Origin: Cordylochernes scorpioides | Taxonomy: Eukaryota > Arthropoda > Arachnida > Pseudoscorpiones > Chernetidae | NCBI GenBank assembly: GCA_030710605.1 | Contig: CP092877.1 | Location: 37,186,990 to 37,250,989 of the forward strand | Length of the DNA: 64,000 nucleotides | Direction of reading: 5' to 3' | Part shown: positions 32,560 to 43,936 of the stretch, piece by piece | Numbering within the stretch: position 1 is the stretch's first letter | How the letters are laid out: the number at the start of each line of letters is the position of its first letter | Translations under genes and position numbers: made by a program | Notes under the pieces: model-generated | Databases searched by the model: none | What the model was told of the DNA's origin: nothing | What the model saw: the letters and a program-made list of their open reading frames with translations, nothing else

Positions 32560-32800
32560 ATGTCGTGGTCCATTTGGATGAGGAAAGTGAGATTAAAACG
32601 GGGCTGATTCCACACTCGCCCTTTCAGTGATACGCTAACTTATGCACGGTGGATTCTGTGGCCATTGGACATGCGTTGAACCTAGAGGCTGTTGGGTTCT
32701 GTGCTACCTGGAGTATAGTAGCTCCATCTATGCTTCTTTCCTGAGGTGAATCTGTATAAGACCGGTGATCTTAATAAAGCTATATGTGTGTGTAATACGA
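32560..32800 (+). repeat. Dispersed ~260-bp repeat
   Basis: Sense copy of the repeat at 4680-4940: TTGGATGAGGAAAGTGAGAT through TGGATTCTGTGGCCATTGGA to AATAAAGCTATATGTGTGTG. Confidence 0.6.
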
Positions 32801-33249
32801 GAGAATATATTTCTATAGAAAATATAGTTATAAAAAAGTACAAAAAAAAATTTATATTACGAGAAAAAAAAAGAATTTCTTAATAAAGCTGAATGTAATC
32901 TCATATTTATCAATTTTCTTATCTTACAGTTTCTCGTTACATGCCGGGTGTTAAATAGAACTTGGTGCAGGTTAGTTTGCCTATATATTTGAAGAAAATA
33001 TCAACAATCTCTTTGATAAACTACCCATTTTAGAATTGGTGTAAAGCCATTGTGTAGATTTTCAGATAAGTAGAACCATGCGACCAGTAGCGATGGTCAA
33101 TAGTCAACTTGTACTCATCAAATACTACATCTATATACTCCATATTGTTTCCTGTCTAATATCCCATGAAATACCTTGTTAGGTATTGTCACGCAATAAC
33201 GTCTAGCTACTGATATAAAAAAACTTTATAAATTCATAGCGCAATCATA
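32801..33249. other. Non-coding, nothing recognised
   Basis: AT-rich filler. Confidence 0.45.
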
Positions 33250-33479
33250 CATTCATGGACAAAACTTAAGGAAGTGGTAAGTCTTTAGATTTCACCGGTG
33301 GTCTGTTTTTTTTTTTTTTTTTTTTTTTTGAAGGAAAAATAGGCAATTTTGTTAAAACTTGGTTATCTCGTGAGTCGTCTTCAATAAAGATCACTGTTAA
33401 TTAAATATCTACCAGAGTTATTGTGGCCCGATATACATGCTAAAAGGTACAACTTTCTTAAGTTGCGTTCATGTGAATC
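33250..33479. mobile_element. Tc1-like miniature element
   Basis: Left end CATTCATGGACAAAACTTAAG preceded by TA; right end CTTAAGTTGCGTTCATGTGAA. The interior holds a run of 24 T at 33306-33329. Confidence 0.6.
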
Positions 33480-33514
33480 ATTAGTATTGCTTCCGAATTT
33501 AAAGAAGATAAAAA

Positions 33515-34605
33515 GTATCTGTTCCGGTCCAGGTCATAGATAGAGTCGATAGAGCGGCGTGAAGAAGAAGCACGGCACAGTACTGTACCGGCTCAGGTTA
33601 TAGATAGAGTCGACAGAGCGGCGTATAGAAGCACGGCACAGTACTGTACCGGCCCAGGTCATAGATAGAGTCATAGAGCGGCGTGAAGAAGTACGGCACA
33701 GTACTGTACCGGCCCAGGTCATAGATAGAGTCGACAGAGCGGCGTATAGAAGCACGGCACAGTACTGTACCGGCCCAGGTCATAGATAGAGTCCATAGAG
33801 CGGCGTGAAGAAGTAAGGCACAGTACTGTACCGGCTCAGGTTATAGATAGAGTCGACAGAGCGGCGTAAAGAAGTACGGCACAATACTGTACCGGCCCAG
33901 GTCATAGATAGAGTCGATAAAGCGGCGTAAAGAAGTACGACACAGTACTGTACCGGCCCAGGTCATAGATAGGGTGGATAGAGCGGCGTGAAGAAGAAGT
34001 ACGGCACAGTACTGTACCGGCTCAGGTCATAGATAGAATCGATAGAGCATGTGAAGAAGTACGGCACAGTACTGTACCGGCCCAGGTCATAGATAGAGTG
34101 GATAAAGCGGCGTATAGAAGTACGGCACAGTACTGTACCGGCCCAGGTCATAGATAGAGTGGATAGAGCGGCGTGAAGAAGAAGTACGGCACAGTACTAT
34201 ACCGGCCCAGGTCATGGATAGAGTCGATAAAGCGGCGTAAAGAAGTACGGCACAGTACTGTACCGGCCCAGGTCATAGATAGAGTGGATAGAGTGGCGTG
34301 AAGAAGAAGTACGGCACAGTACTGTACCGGCTCAGGTCATAGGTAGAATCGATAGAGCATGTGAAGAAGTACGGCACAGTACTGTACCGGCCCAGTTCAT
34401 AGATAGAGTCGACAGAGCGGCGTAAAGAAGGAATACAGCACAATATTGTACCGGCCCAGGTCATGGATAGAGTCAATAGAGGGACGTGAAGAAGGAATAG
34501 GGCACAGTATTGTACCGGCCCAGTTCATAGATAGAGGTCGATAGAGCGGCGTGAAGAAGAAGTACGGCCTAGTACTGTACTGGTCCAGGTCATAGATAGA
34601 GTCGA
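33515..34605. repeat. 62-bp minisatellite with palindromic core
   Basis: About 18 units spaced about 62 bases. Each has CATAGATAGAGTCGATAGAG, CGGCGTGAAGAAGTACGGC and the core GGCACAGTACTGTACCGG, in which ACAGTACTGT is a perfect 10-base palindrome. Variants alternate between CCCAGG and CTCAGG after the core. Confidence 0.9.
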
Positions 34606-34610
34606 TAGTG

Positions 34611-35224
34611 TGACAATTTTGACAATTAAAACAATTTTATTGACATCTTGTCAATTTTACACTCAACAAGAGTTATTTAGTAAATATATAAAGATAAGAA
34701 AATAATATAATAATAATAAATAGAGAAATTAAAATATATACAAAGGAAATTATATGACAGATGATGAAGGAAGGCATCCTCGGCGCGCGAGTGTTCTCCT
34801 CCAGGCGATGAGTGGGTCCTCCACGCCACCGAGCCCAACCCGAACAAAGTGGCGGTAGATCCGCAGCTTTGCCGACGCGAGGATGGTCAGGGCGTCGTCC
34901 CCAAGGCCGGACCCGAAGATCCAAGCCTGCAGGTCAGGGGGCCGCCCGATGATGTTGAAGGCCTCTCGGATGAGGGTCCTGATGGACTGGCAGCTCCAGT
35001 AACGGTGGCCCAGGGAACGGTCGACGGACCTGCAGGCAGGAAAAGAGGTGCCGGCCGAGGCAGGATGGGCCGGATGGGGTAGAGCATGGAGGGCCAACTT
35101 GAGGGCGGCATCGACCTCATGGCCCGAGAAGGCGCAGCGCCGTAGCGAGGCCCAGTCGACCCTGGCCGGTGGGCTGATGATAGCTGCCCATCTCGCCAGG
35201 TACCGGGAGATCGGCGTGCCGCGA
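34611..35224 (-). mobile_element. LINE C-terminal ORF2 and 3' end, cut by gap
   Basis: The minus strand encodes HRYWSCQSIRTLIREAFNII, GRPPDLQAWIFGSGLGDDA and AKLRIYRHFVRVGLGG before a stop near 34750. The upstream C...GHRYWSC is a zinc knuckle with its first Cys lost. The 3' UTR has TTGACATCTTGTCAAT and AATTGTCAAAATTGTCA-type repeats. Much more GC-rich than the region, and intact up to the gap, so it is a fairly young copy of the family seen at 5735. Confidence 0.75.
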
Positions 35225-35324
35225 NNNNNNNNNNNNNNNNNNNNNNNNNNNNNNNNNNNNNNNNNNNNNNNNNNNNNNNNNNNNNNNNNNNNNNNNNNNN
35301 NNNNNNNNNNNNNNNNNNNNNNNN
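35225..35324. other. Assembly gap, 100 N
   Basis: Exactly 100 unknown bases, the usual placeholder for a gap of unknown size. A LINE lies on the left and a Penelope fragment on the right. Confidence 0.99.
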
Positions 35325-35326
35325 GA

Positions 35327-35533
35327 TATATAAACAAAAATGACCCATTATCATTAATAGTACAGCACTCCAATTCAACAGGACATACCTTTAACCTAAA
35401 TGAACCTAAAGTACATTACAATAACATCAATAATAAATTTCAGAGATTAATAATAGAAGCAATAGTTTCCAAGCAATATAACAGTATAAACCGCAGGATC
35501 GATTTGCCAGAGGCATATGAATCAATATGCTAA
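35327..35533 (+). pseudogene. Penelope-like GIY-YIG C-terminal fragment
   Basis: After the gap, 68 codons encode QHSNSTGHTFNLNEPKVHY, LIIEAIVSKQYNSINRRIDL and PEAYESIC, then a stop. They align with the second half of the frame at 17744-18028. The nuclease core would lie inside the gap. No frameshift is seen, so a fuller element may exist across the gap. Confidence 0.75.
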
Positions 35534-35863
35534 TAAACCAATATGAACCAATAAACCTAAATAAAATAAAATGAAACAATCACATTCACATTAAAATATA
35601 TCACATGTCTGGTGGGATTCCTTGTAATTTTAAAGTTTAAAATACAAAATGAGATTGCTTAAAACAAAAACAGCACATGCAACATAATATTCATAGAAAT
35701 AGTTCATATTACCGCATATTAATTATATTTAATATTTTCCTAATCATGCTACCTATATGTAAATTTACATATCTTAATTGTTTCAATCAGGCCGATATGC
35801 AAAATAATAGTTACATATATAAAATTCTATCTTAGATTAGATGGTTAGTCGTTTTGTTAATTC

Positions 35864-35935
35864 CTGTAGAAGGGCGTATGATTCCGAAAGCTCGTTTTAT
35901 ATTCATGTAATAAAAGATGCGCAGCCCTAGATGCT
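35864..35935 (+). repeat. Penelope 3' terminus
   Basis: TCCTGTAGAAGGGCGTATGA, TCCGAAAGCTCG and AATAAAAG lie about 330 bases after the stop of the preceding fragment, as at 18028/18215. Confidence 0.65.
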
Positions 35936-35939
35936 TTGT

Positions 35940-37015
35940 TTAACTTATTTATAAAAAATATTTCTTTTTTCATTTTATGAACATTTAGCTCTCTAAAAAA
36001 TCACATTTTCAGTGATTAAGATGCTGTTGGCAGATTATATAGTTCAAATTTAAAATATTTGTATTTTGGCAAGAATTTAACAAATTTTACTCTCTCTATA
36101 TAGAGTTAGGTATTTTTAAATGAAACTTTAACCGTTTTATAATTATAAATTTTAATTCTATAATACTATCCGATATTTTAAATTTTAGAGATATTGTAAT
36201 AATTTCATATATTATCCTAAATTCAAATAATTACATTATGAAATATTTTAGTTGAATTGTGTGTGTCATTAATTTCTTTGAAGAAGTTGTGTTAGGAAGA
36301 GAGAAATGAATAAAAGGCTATATTTTACTACTATAATTTTTTTTTAATTTTAAATATCCACAAAGTTCAATTATATATATAAAATATTATTATATCTCTT
36401 TAAATATATATCATACATATATAATATATTTTAGTATAATTAATTTATTATATGATGCAATTTTTTATTATATATTACAATATTATTTTATTATAATACG
36501 ATTTAGATTGTAAATGAAAATTTAAATACGCAAAAGACCCTAAATATATATACAAAAGTTAAAAAAAAAAACGTATTATTTACTTTCACTATTTTTAAAG
36601 AATTTAATTTTATTATTATTAGATATTTAAAAAAAAATCAAAATGTTTTCTATATATTGAGATTTAAAAAGCAAAAGATTCGACGGAATACCACCAGTGA
36701 GTTGACCACTTCCACTTCTTTTGATTCGAAGGACAATGCATAAAGGGACTCCAAACGCAATTCAAATATTGTTGAGCAAATTTTGGCAGCATCTATCTAT
36801 CCGGAAAACTTGAAGGAATTTAAATATATAAAAAGAACGGAATTTGAATGTTTTTTATGGAGATATAAATCTGTGAGATTGGGACGACGAAAGATCATGT
36901 CAGTGAAGGGCTCTCTTGCCCAGACGATTTCAAAAGTCAATTATTTATGAGGTACCTTTTCAACCGGTCACACTGCTGTAAATTTTACTTTTGAAACCTG
37001 AATCTATTTGACGCT
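35940..37015. other. Very AT-rich non-coding DNA
   Basis: Nearly only A and T between 36000 and 36660, with no exon, RNA or clear repeat. Confidence 0.55.
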
Positions 37016-37019
37016 GATG

Positions 37020-37830
37020 ATTATGTTTTTGTCTTATACACAGGGTACTCGGATATAGGAATTATCTTTGAAAGTTATCTCGGAATGAGATAAACTTGCA
37101 CTTTCTTTTTTTCGTTGATGGGCTGTTTTGACATCTAATGATCATTTACATTTATCTTATACTTTTTTTTTTCAAATTTGCATAGACTTCCTGTCTCTCA
37201 TCTAGGAATTATCTTTGAAAAGTTATCTCGGAATGAGATAAACTTGCACTTTCTTTCTATCGTTTGATAGGTTCAGTTTCTTAAATTGCTGAAGATATTT
37301 TTCACATAATGATCATTTACATCTATCTTCTGCTGTTATATTCATATTTGCATAGACTTCCTGTCTCTCATCTAGGAATTATCTTGGAAAACTAATCTCG
37401 GAATGAGATATATTTGCATTCTCTTTCTTTCGTTTGATAGAGGTTCAGTTTCTTGAATTGCTGAAGATATTTTTCACATATAATGATCAATTACATCTAT
37501 CTTCTGCTATTATATTCAAATTTTCATAGACCTCCTGTATCATCTAGGAATTATCTTTGAAAACTGATCTTGGAATGGGATATACTTGCACTTTCTTTAT
37601 TTCGTTGATAGGTTCTGTTTCTCTCTTAAATTTCTGAAGATATTTTTCACATAATGATCAATTACATCTATCTTCTGCTGTTATATTAAAATTTGCATAG
37701 ACATCCTGTCTCTCATATAGGAATTATTTTTGAAAACTAATCTCAGAATGAGAATACTTGCACTTTCTTTATTTCGTTGATAGGTTTAGTTTATTGAAGA
37801 TATTTTTCACATATAATTTTACATGCATTG
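37020..37830. repeat. ~170-bp tandem repeat, about five units
   Basis: Each unit has TCATCTAGGAATTATCTTTG, TCTCGGAATGAGATAAACTT, GCACTTTCTTT and GAAGATATTTTTCACATAATG. Units differ by many small indels, so this is an older array. Confidence 0.8.
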
Positions 37831-38021
37831 GTAATATTGGTAACCTTCGTAAAATTATAACAAAATTCTTATAGAAGAATGATTTAATCTTTGATGTTCT
37901 ATATCAAGGGTAGCCAATCAGCAGATGAGCCAAATTTCAGAATTACAAGGTTGCCCCAAAGGTTTGTAAACAATTGCAAAATATAAATCATAATATGTTT
38001 ACGAACTTTTGGGACAACCTT
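37831..38021. mobile_element. mariner-type miniature element with shared flank
   Basis: The element proper is 37946-38021 (CAAGGTTGCCCCAAAGG to TTTTGGGACAACCTT). The flank 37831-37945 is the inverted counterpart of 28315-28434, so flank and element were moved together at least once. Confidence 0.65.
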
Positions 38022-38108
38022 ATAAAAAAAGGTACAACTTCCTTTATAAATGTGAAAAAATAGTACAAATGTGATATTGTACTGGGATAAGGTGCATACA
38101 TTATGAAA

Positions 38109-38412
38109 AAGGCATCTCCTTATCGTGCAACTGAAAGTTGCTGATGGCTTGTGCCATCTATCGGAATAAATATCAACTATTCTCGTTGATATTTAATTAT
38201 TCCAGAATTGACCAAACATCCATTCTTGATTAATCAAGAAAAGCTAACCACGGACGTGTTTCAGGCTGGCCAAATATCCATTCTTGATTAATTAAGAATG
38301 GATATTTGGCCAATTCTGGAATAATTAAAAATCAACGAGAATAGTTGATATTTATTCCGATTGAGGGCGCAAGCCATAAGCAAATTTCAGTTGCACGATA
38401 AGGAGATGCCTT
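38109..38412. mobile_element. 304-bp terminal-inverted-repeat element
   Basis: AAGGCATCTCCTTATCGTGC pairs with GCACGATAAGGAGATGCCTT. Inner arms also pair (ATCAACTATTCTCGTTGAT; CCATTCTTGATTAAT), so most of the element can fold on itself. Non-coding. Confidence 0.8.
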
Positions 38413-38861
38413 CTTCATAATTCCTTTATAAATGTCTCCAATATATTAAGTAGAGAAAGCAGTCTCTCTATTATCTTTCTCTACTAACAGCTCTTATTAC
38501 AAATCAAGACAATCCCTTGGCAATGGCAGATCAATGTATGTACACTAGACTGGCTATTCAATAGGTAATAAAAGAAGGGTTAAGATAGTTCAAAGGTAAT
38601 GAGTGGGTTTGAGGAAGCGATGTGCGGCAATAAAAGTTATTTATTATATAAGGAATTTAAAAAAATAGAATTGTAATGAAATATATTTTGAAGGCAGGTT
38701 ATACTATGAAAAGGAAAATGTTTCAGAGTCAGAGGAAAGTCCCAGTTGAACCAACGGTTTGACAAAATGGAGACCAATATTCCTAATATACACACAACAC
38801 ATACACACACGTACGCACACATGCAGATGTTCATTTCTACTTATTTTTTGACATACACTCG
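38413..38861. other. Non-coding, nothing recognised
   Basis: Contains a short CACACA-type run near 38800. Confidence 0.45.
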
Positions 38862-38930
38862 ACTTGAGAAAGAGTTAACTCTCGAAAGCGTGCCGAATAT
38901 TTAATAAAAGGCCCATTGCAATTCGTCTTT
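38862..38930 (+). repeat. Retroelement terminus, second type
   Basis: ACTTGAGAAAGAGTTAACTC, TCGAAAGCGTGCCG and AATAAAAGGCCC give a hairpin-GAAA layout like the Penelope termini but with a different sequence. No coding part is adjacent. Confidence 0.45.
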
Positions 38931-39229
38931 TAAAGTATACTATACACGCTTCAATTCAACAAGTCCTAAAAGTATGAAATTGAAGTCACATGATTGGTAA
39001 CACATTCAATTTCAATTGAGAGATACAGACAGCATAATCCTGAAACTATCACAGAGGTTATATAGAATTCTATCTAAATAACAGAGGATAATACAACACA
39101 TAATATTGAGGTATATGTGTTCTATTGCGGAAATTTTAGAATATAATTTCGATATCTTCAATTTATGATTATAAAAAAGAATGAGATGAAGATTTTTGAG
39201 GTTCTGGTGTGAAAAGAGAGAGAGAGAAT

Positions 39230-39570
39230 ATATTCAAATCTCTTCTACGTATTGCTCTATACAGTAGAGTAGGTGTGATATTACAGGTAGATACTGATGT
39301 GAGTGGATAGAAAGTCTCTCTAGGAGATCTACTCTCTACAGTAGGTGTAATATTACAGGTAGAGAGATACTGAATATGGGTAGGATAGAAAGTCTCTCTA
39401 GGAGATATACTCCATACAATAGAGCGTGATATTGCAGGTAGATACTGATATGAGTGGATAGAAAGTCTCTCTAGGAGATCTACTCAATACAGTACAGTAG
39501 AGTGTGATATTACAGATAGAGCGATACTGATGTGAATGGATAGAAAGTCTCTCTAGGAGGTCCACTATCT
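39230..39570. repeat. ~85-bp tandem repeat, four units
   Basis: Units share GTGGATAGAAAGTCTCTCTA, GGAGATCTACTC, CAGTAGAG and GTGATATTACAGGTAGA. Confidence 0.8.
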
Positions 39571-39790
39571 CTAACAGACGGCTGGCAGAGAGCGGGCGTA
39601 GCCTGATGTTGCCGGGATTGTTGTTACGTCCCCCAGCTGTCCTTGAGTCAGCTTGCGTGGGTTTGCGGAAATTTTGGCAGGTTCTCTAGGACCTGTCACC
39701 TTTCCTACCTCACCACTTCTACTGTAGATACACTTCTGTAGACACTCTATCTACCAAATCTCCCCAGTTATTTACATATTCCATTCCGTG
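39571..39790. other. GC-richer patch, unidentified
   Basis: Positions 39575-39690 are GC-rich (GGCGTAGCCTGATGTTGCCG). No frame is convincing. Confidence 0.35.
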
Positions 39791-39794
39791 GGTA

Positions 39795-39850
39795 GATCCT
39801 CATTAATCAGATGCTTTCGGCATGTACGCTCATCGTCAGGTGAAACATCA
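39795..39850 (-). repeat. Possible retroelement terminus
   Basis: The minus strand reads CACCTGACGATGAGCGTACA then TGCCGAAAGCATC. CTGACGA and GAAA match hammerhead core words, but stem I does not form well. Confidence 0.3.
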
Positions 39851-39854
39851 TCTA

Positions 39855-40200
39855 ATTACCTCTTTTTTATCGTCCTATTGAAGAAATATTACCAATGGCC
39901 TTCATTTTAGGTGGTTTGTCTTGTTTTTACGAGGTATAGTTTCAAGGTTAACCTTTTCATTAAGTGATGCAAGCGTTTTTATAAATGTCTCCATCGTATT
40001 CTAATGAGAATGCGGTTGCCTTGAATTTGTTGAATGATGGGTGGTTAGCTACGGTAGGGGCATGGCTAATCTTCAACTTCTTCTGGGAGATGGACTCGAT
40101 TGATTGCGTCCTTGTTGAATAAACAGCTGTTGCAACATTTGTTTATGAAGCTTATGAAAGTACTTAGAGTACAATTCCATTTATACGAACCCTTGGAATA
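39855..40200. other. Non-coding, nothing recognised
   Basis: No recognisable feature. Confidence 0.45.
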
Positions 40201-40204
40201 TAAT

Positions 40205-40320
40205 ATAGTAATATTTATTATAACAACAACACAAGCTTTATTAAGACCTTTTAATATTATACAGATTCTCCAGGCAGAAATGTAGGATACATGCAGGAAA
40301 AATAGTAATAGTACCTTAAT
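40205..40320 (-). repeat. LINE 3' tail
   Basis: + strand ATAACAACAACACAAGCTTT then ATTAAGACC and ACAGATTCTCC matches the 3' ends at 26276 and 30663 read on the minus strand. Confidence 0.5.
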
Positions 40321-40744
40321 GGTAATATGATATTTATATACAGGAAAAATTATATAAAGACAATCAAGCTAATAAATAGTCTGGGTAAATTGGAGGAAAG
40401 GAAATTTATTATACATGGATTTACCACGGATTCACCGCAAATGAAGATGAAAAAGTAAAAGCTAATCACAATCAATATTGAGAATATTTATTATAAGAAA
40501 ATATTCCTATATGAAAAAAATCAATTATCTATTAATGACCTAACTATAAGAAGAAACATATTATCTTTAATTCTCTAGATTTGATCTTAAATAAAATATT
40601 TTGTCATCATGTTCATTAGATGTCAGTGTTTTAAAGATCAATCTTCAGAGTTGTCACCAATTTTAACGATCTTCTGACAATTTCCAAGATGTCGTAATAT
40701 TGGTTCCCCCATTTACCTAATAATGATTGTATTAAAGCATTTAT

Positions 40745-40927
40745 AAGGTTGTCCCAAAAGTTCGTGTTTTTCTTATTACTTTGCAAATAATATTATTTCG
40801 ATGAATATACATATTAATACAAAATACAATTACTTTATACATAATACAAAGACATTATACATAACGGCGAATAATATTGGTATTTAAATTTTTTCGCAAG
40901 TGTTCACGAACTTTTGGGACAACCTTG
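40745..40927. mobile_element. mariner-type miniature element
   Basis: AAGGTTGTCCCAAAAGTTCG and CGAACTTTTGGGACAACCTT, flanked by TA. Close to the element at 9037-9238, sharing the interior CATAATACAAAGACAT. Confidence 0.75.
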
Positions 40928-41394
40928 TAAATTCAATGTAAATTATTTTAATTCTAAATTATGTGAAACAAGCAATTTGGTTTCAAATATAAACAATTTT
41001 CGAATAAAATTGAATTTAGAGATTTAAAATATTGGTTTTATATCTGATTTGGTCTTCTTTTTCTGATTAGTTTTCATACTATATTTGTATTTTTGATTCT
41101 GGAGAGCTTTGGTTGTAAATGCGGTTTTAAATAAAATATTCGACTGTAATGTAGAATTAGATTTTGAATTTCTATTAGGATATCATATTGAAATTCAAAG
41201 GAATCTTTGAAATAGTCTTAATCCAGTGGATATTAATTTGGTGAAAGCACCTATATCCGGAAGACTCTCGAGTTGTTTTTGTAGACATGAGAAACAAACC
41301 TCAATGCATCTTTTACTGGATTCTCCTGTTTTTCAAGACTATAGAATCGACAATAATTTAATAGTAACAGATCCAAGTATTTTTATTTTCAGTA

Positions 41395-41615
41395 AAGAAA
41401 TATTGACATCTTGTCAATACATGCAAAAGTGCACAGTCTTCACTATTAAAAAAAAAAAGATAATTATATATATATGCATGATACTATGTACAATGAATAT
41501 TACGCCTCTACCACCGCTGCAGAGTTTGGTGGAGAATCGCCAGCGGGTTTCCAGCGACACCACGTATTTCGCTATCTACAAATTCTTCGTAGATTCCGTG
41601 CTTCGCCGCTGAGAA
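41395..41615 (-). mobile_element. LINE 3' end
   Basis: Minus-strand AKHGIYEEFVDSEIRGVAGN and PLAILHQTLQRW, then a 3' UTR with ATTGACATCTTGTCAAT. Same family as 5735-6070; the left end is cut near the ATTGACATC palindrome. Confidence 0.6.
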
Positions 41616-41804
41616 GAATATTGTTAAATAGATCGCAATTATTACTCTTCTAAAATAAAGATATCCTTTTTTTTGAAGGTAAAAACTAAAGAATGAATGT
41701 AAATTTCTAAATAGATCTAGGTTAGCCTTACTGGGAAAAATTACTAATCTCTCTGACAATATTTATACAAATTATATATGACAACTCACATCTATATTAG
41801 CTTC

Positions 41805-41945
41805 TTTTTTCTTATCTCCACTCAATCATATTAGGGTATCAAGCTTGTAAATCAGCCGGGCCAGCTGAGTCCAGGTTTTTTAGAGAGTTTGTTACTGCTC
41901 CTCCTTTTTCATTCGGGCTTGGGACCAGCAAAGGCGAAGTTTCTA
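41805..41945 (-). repeat. Dispersed repeat, uninterrupted copy
   Basis: Inverted relative of 24950-25045 joined to 25325-25370, including ATCAGCCGGGCCAGCTGAGT and TTATCTCCACTCAATCATAT. Confidence 0.55.
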
Positions 41946-42500
41946 TATTAGCTGAAAGATATAAATATATGCTCAACACCACAGATTATCAAGTCGCAGA
42001 ATATTATAATTATAGGATAAAAATTAATATTTTAATTATATAAAATCCAACAAATATTTGCTGAATCTGCTCTCTTCAAATTTGAGAATTCTGAATCCAT
42101 GATAGAGGTCAATTCATCTTCATCATCCCTCAAGAAAATCTTGATTCCCAACAATCACCTCGTCAGTATGTAATTTTGTTAAACCAATTTAAATTGATGC
42201 AGAAAAGACAATAACGACGTGTCGACATGTCACCAATTTGCATCATCCAATTTACGGCCATATGTAACATGTTTTAAAGTCTATTGCTTGTTTCTCTTTC
42301 TTAATTGGTTCGCAAATGTTGCGTTAAAGTCTTCTAAAGAGATATTCCTTCACTCTTTGTTCACTTTCTTTTACAAACTTAACAGCCCTCGAATTCGAAT
42401 TTTGATTCGTATTTTATATTCATACTAAGTTATTCTACTTTACTAGATGTTTATTTGAATTTTGTTACAGATTTAAATCTATTTTAATATGTCAAATATA
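41946..42500. other. Non-coding, nothing recognised
   Basis: AT-rich, no supported feature. Confidence 0.45.
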
Positions 42501-42661
42501 CAGTAGAACCTCCCCTTTAGCGGACAACTCTCTACAAAATACAGTTTTCATTTGCAAAATTACCATTTTTACAATTCAGAAACTCTCCGTTAAGAGGACA
42601 TCTCTCCCTAAAGAACACTTTGGCTCGGCAATTAGGTGTCCTTTACAGGGAGGTTCTACTA
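42501..42661. mobile_element. pogo/Tigger-like miniature element
   Basis: CAGTAGAACCTCCCCTTTAG and GGGAGGTTCTACTA termini next to TA. Confidence 0.75.
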
Positions 42662-42739
42662 TACCTATAGTACTTTAATGGTCTCTATAAAGGATAGAAT
42701 TAGATATATCAGAATATTCTTGATTCATATCTCCTCTAA

Positions 42740-42845
42740 ATATGAATTAAAATTAACCAACAGGTTTCTAGATATGCGTTTCCTTTTATTAATACAATCT
42801 CAAGCTTTCAGGCATCTCTGCCCTTCTACAGGGGAGTACATGAAA
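42740..42845 (-). repeat. Penelope-type terminus
   Basis: + strand TTAATACAATCTCAAGCTTT, CAGGCATCTCTGCCC and TTCTACAGGGGAGTAC is the antisense motif. The sequence to 43198 continues into block copy 2 and may hold more of the same element, but no frame is secure. Confidence 0.6.
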
Positions 42846-43863
42846 CGACGAATAATAATAAACACCGTTTACTATAGAATAATCCAAAAAATACATTACA
42901 ACAACAAAATAAATAAACATATTTGGTATTTGTTGTTAAATTTCACAAACCTATGTGAAAAAAAAAAAGAAAAAACACTTTTATAAATTCAGAAATATAT
43001 TAGAAATTGAGGTAATTCCATATGCTCATTCCTTTTATATTACTAAATAATATAACAGAGAATTAAAATATTTAAAAAATAACTTGAACAGGGAGAACAA
43101 ATCAGAAAAATTCAGATTCAATAAATTCTCAAGTTTATAAGCAACATCAATACATTCCTCAACAGTAATAAAAGACAATAGTACCAATCCTCAACGCATT
43201 CAAACCACCAAACAGGCTATTTGGGACAATTCAGGAAAAATCATAAAACCATTGTCTATCAAGTTACTATAGTAATAGTAACAAATAAATTGTCATTATT
43301 GATAGGATATAAAAAGCTATCAAGACGGTTTACAAAGGCCATTACATGTGTAAGCAAACATCAATTATCAGCGGTGTAAATTCTTATCATGTGTAAAGAC
43401 CAAGGACAAATGTTATAAATAAATCCATTCATTCACTTCGACCTCCGTTGATATGTCTGGAAAATGGCACGTTGCTTTTTGTGATGGCCGTTTATCTCGA
43501 CTTCTTTGCTGATACCATTGTGGTGTTTTGGTTTATGTAATCTAGACTTGAGTTAGTGAAAGCCACATTCAATCCATTTTACATAAATCGATTCACTGGG
43601 TACTTTCACAAATTCAACCTTTACCATTAAAATCAAATCAACCAGGACTTTGACACATTGTAAATTCATAGTTCCAGCTGTTTCTTCACGTTCTTCGCTC
43701 GTTGATTATATTGAACACCTAAATGACCTTTTAGAATTAAAATAATTATATCTGATACAACGTTTATAAACTCTCGAACCGATAATTTTGGAGGAAACAT
43801 TTGCTAGCTGGTGTTTTTATTTGTAAGCAAATAGAAAATTTGACACTGCTATTAAGGAATAAC

Positions 43864-43888
43864 TAGAGAGAGAGAGAGAGAGAGAGAT
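43864..43888 (+). repeat. (GA)n microsatellite, copy 2 only
   Basis: Eleven or more AG units here; copy 1 has only AGAGAAAG at the same place (about 666). Confidence 0.8.
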
Positions 43889-43936
43889 CAAAATTATATT
43901 TTTTAAATATAAATCTTCAAATTAAGATATATATAT

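Noticed and set aside
33534-34476. Several minus-strand frames of MTWAGTVLCR-type repeats
   Set aside because: Products of the 62-bp minisatellite, not genes.
34750-35378. Open frames of 160-207 residues crossing the N run
   Set aside because: They join unrelated sequences across unknown bases. Only the LINE part left of the gap and the Penelope part right of it are real.
39795-39850. Second consensus hammerhead (CTGACGA ... GAAA)
   Set aside because: Core words are present but stem I does not pair and stem II is weak, so it is listed only as a possible retroelement terminus.
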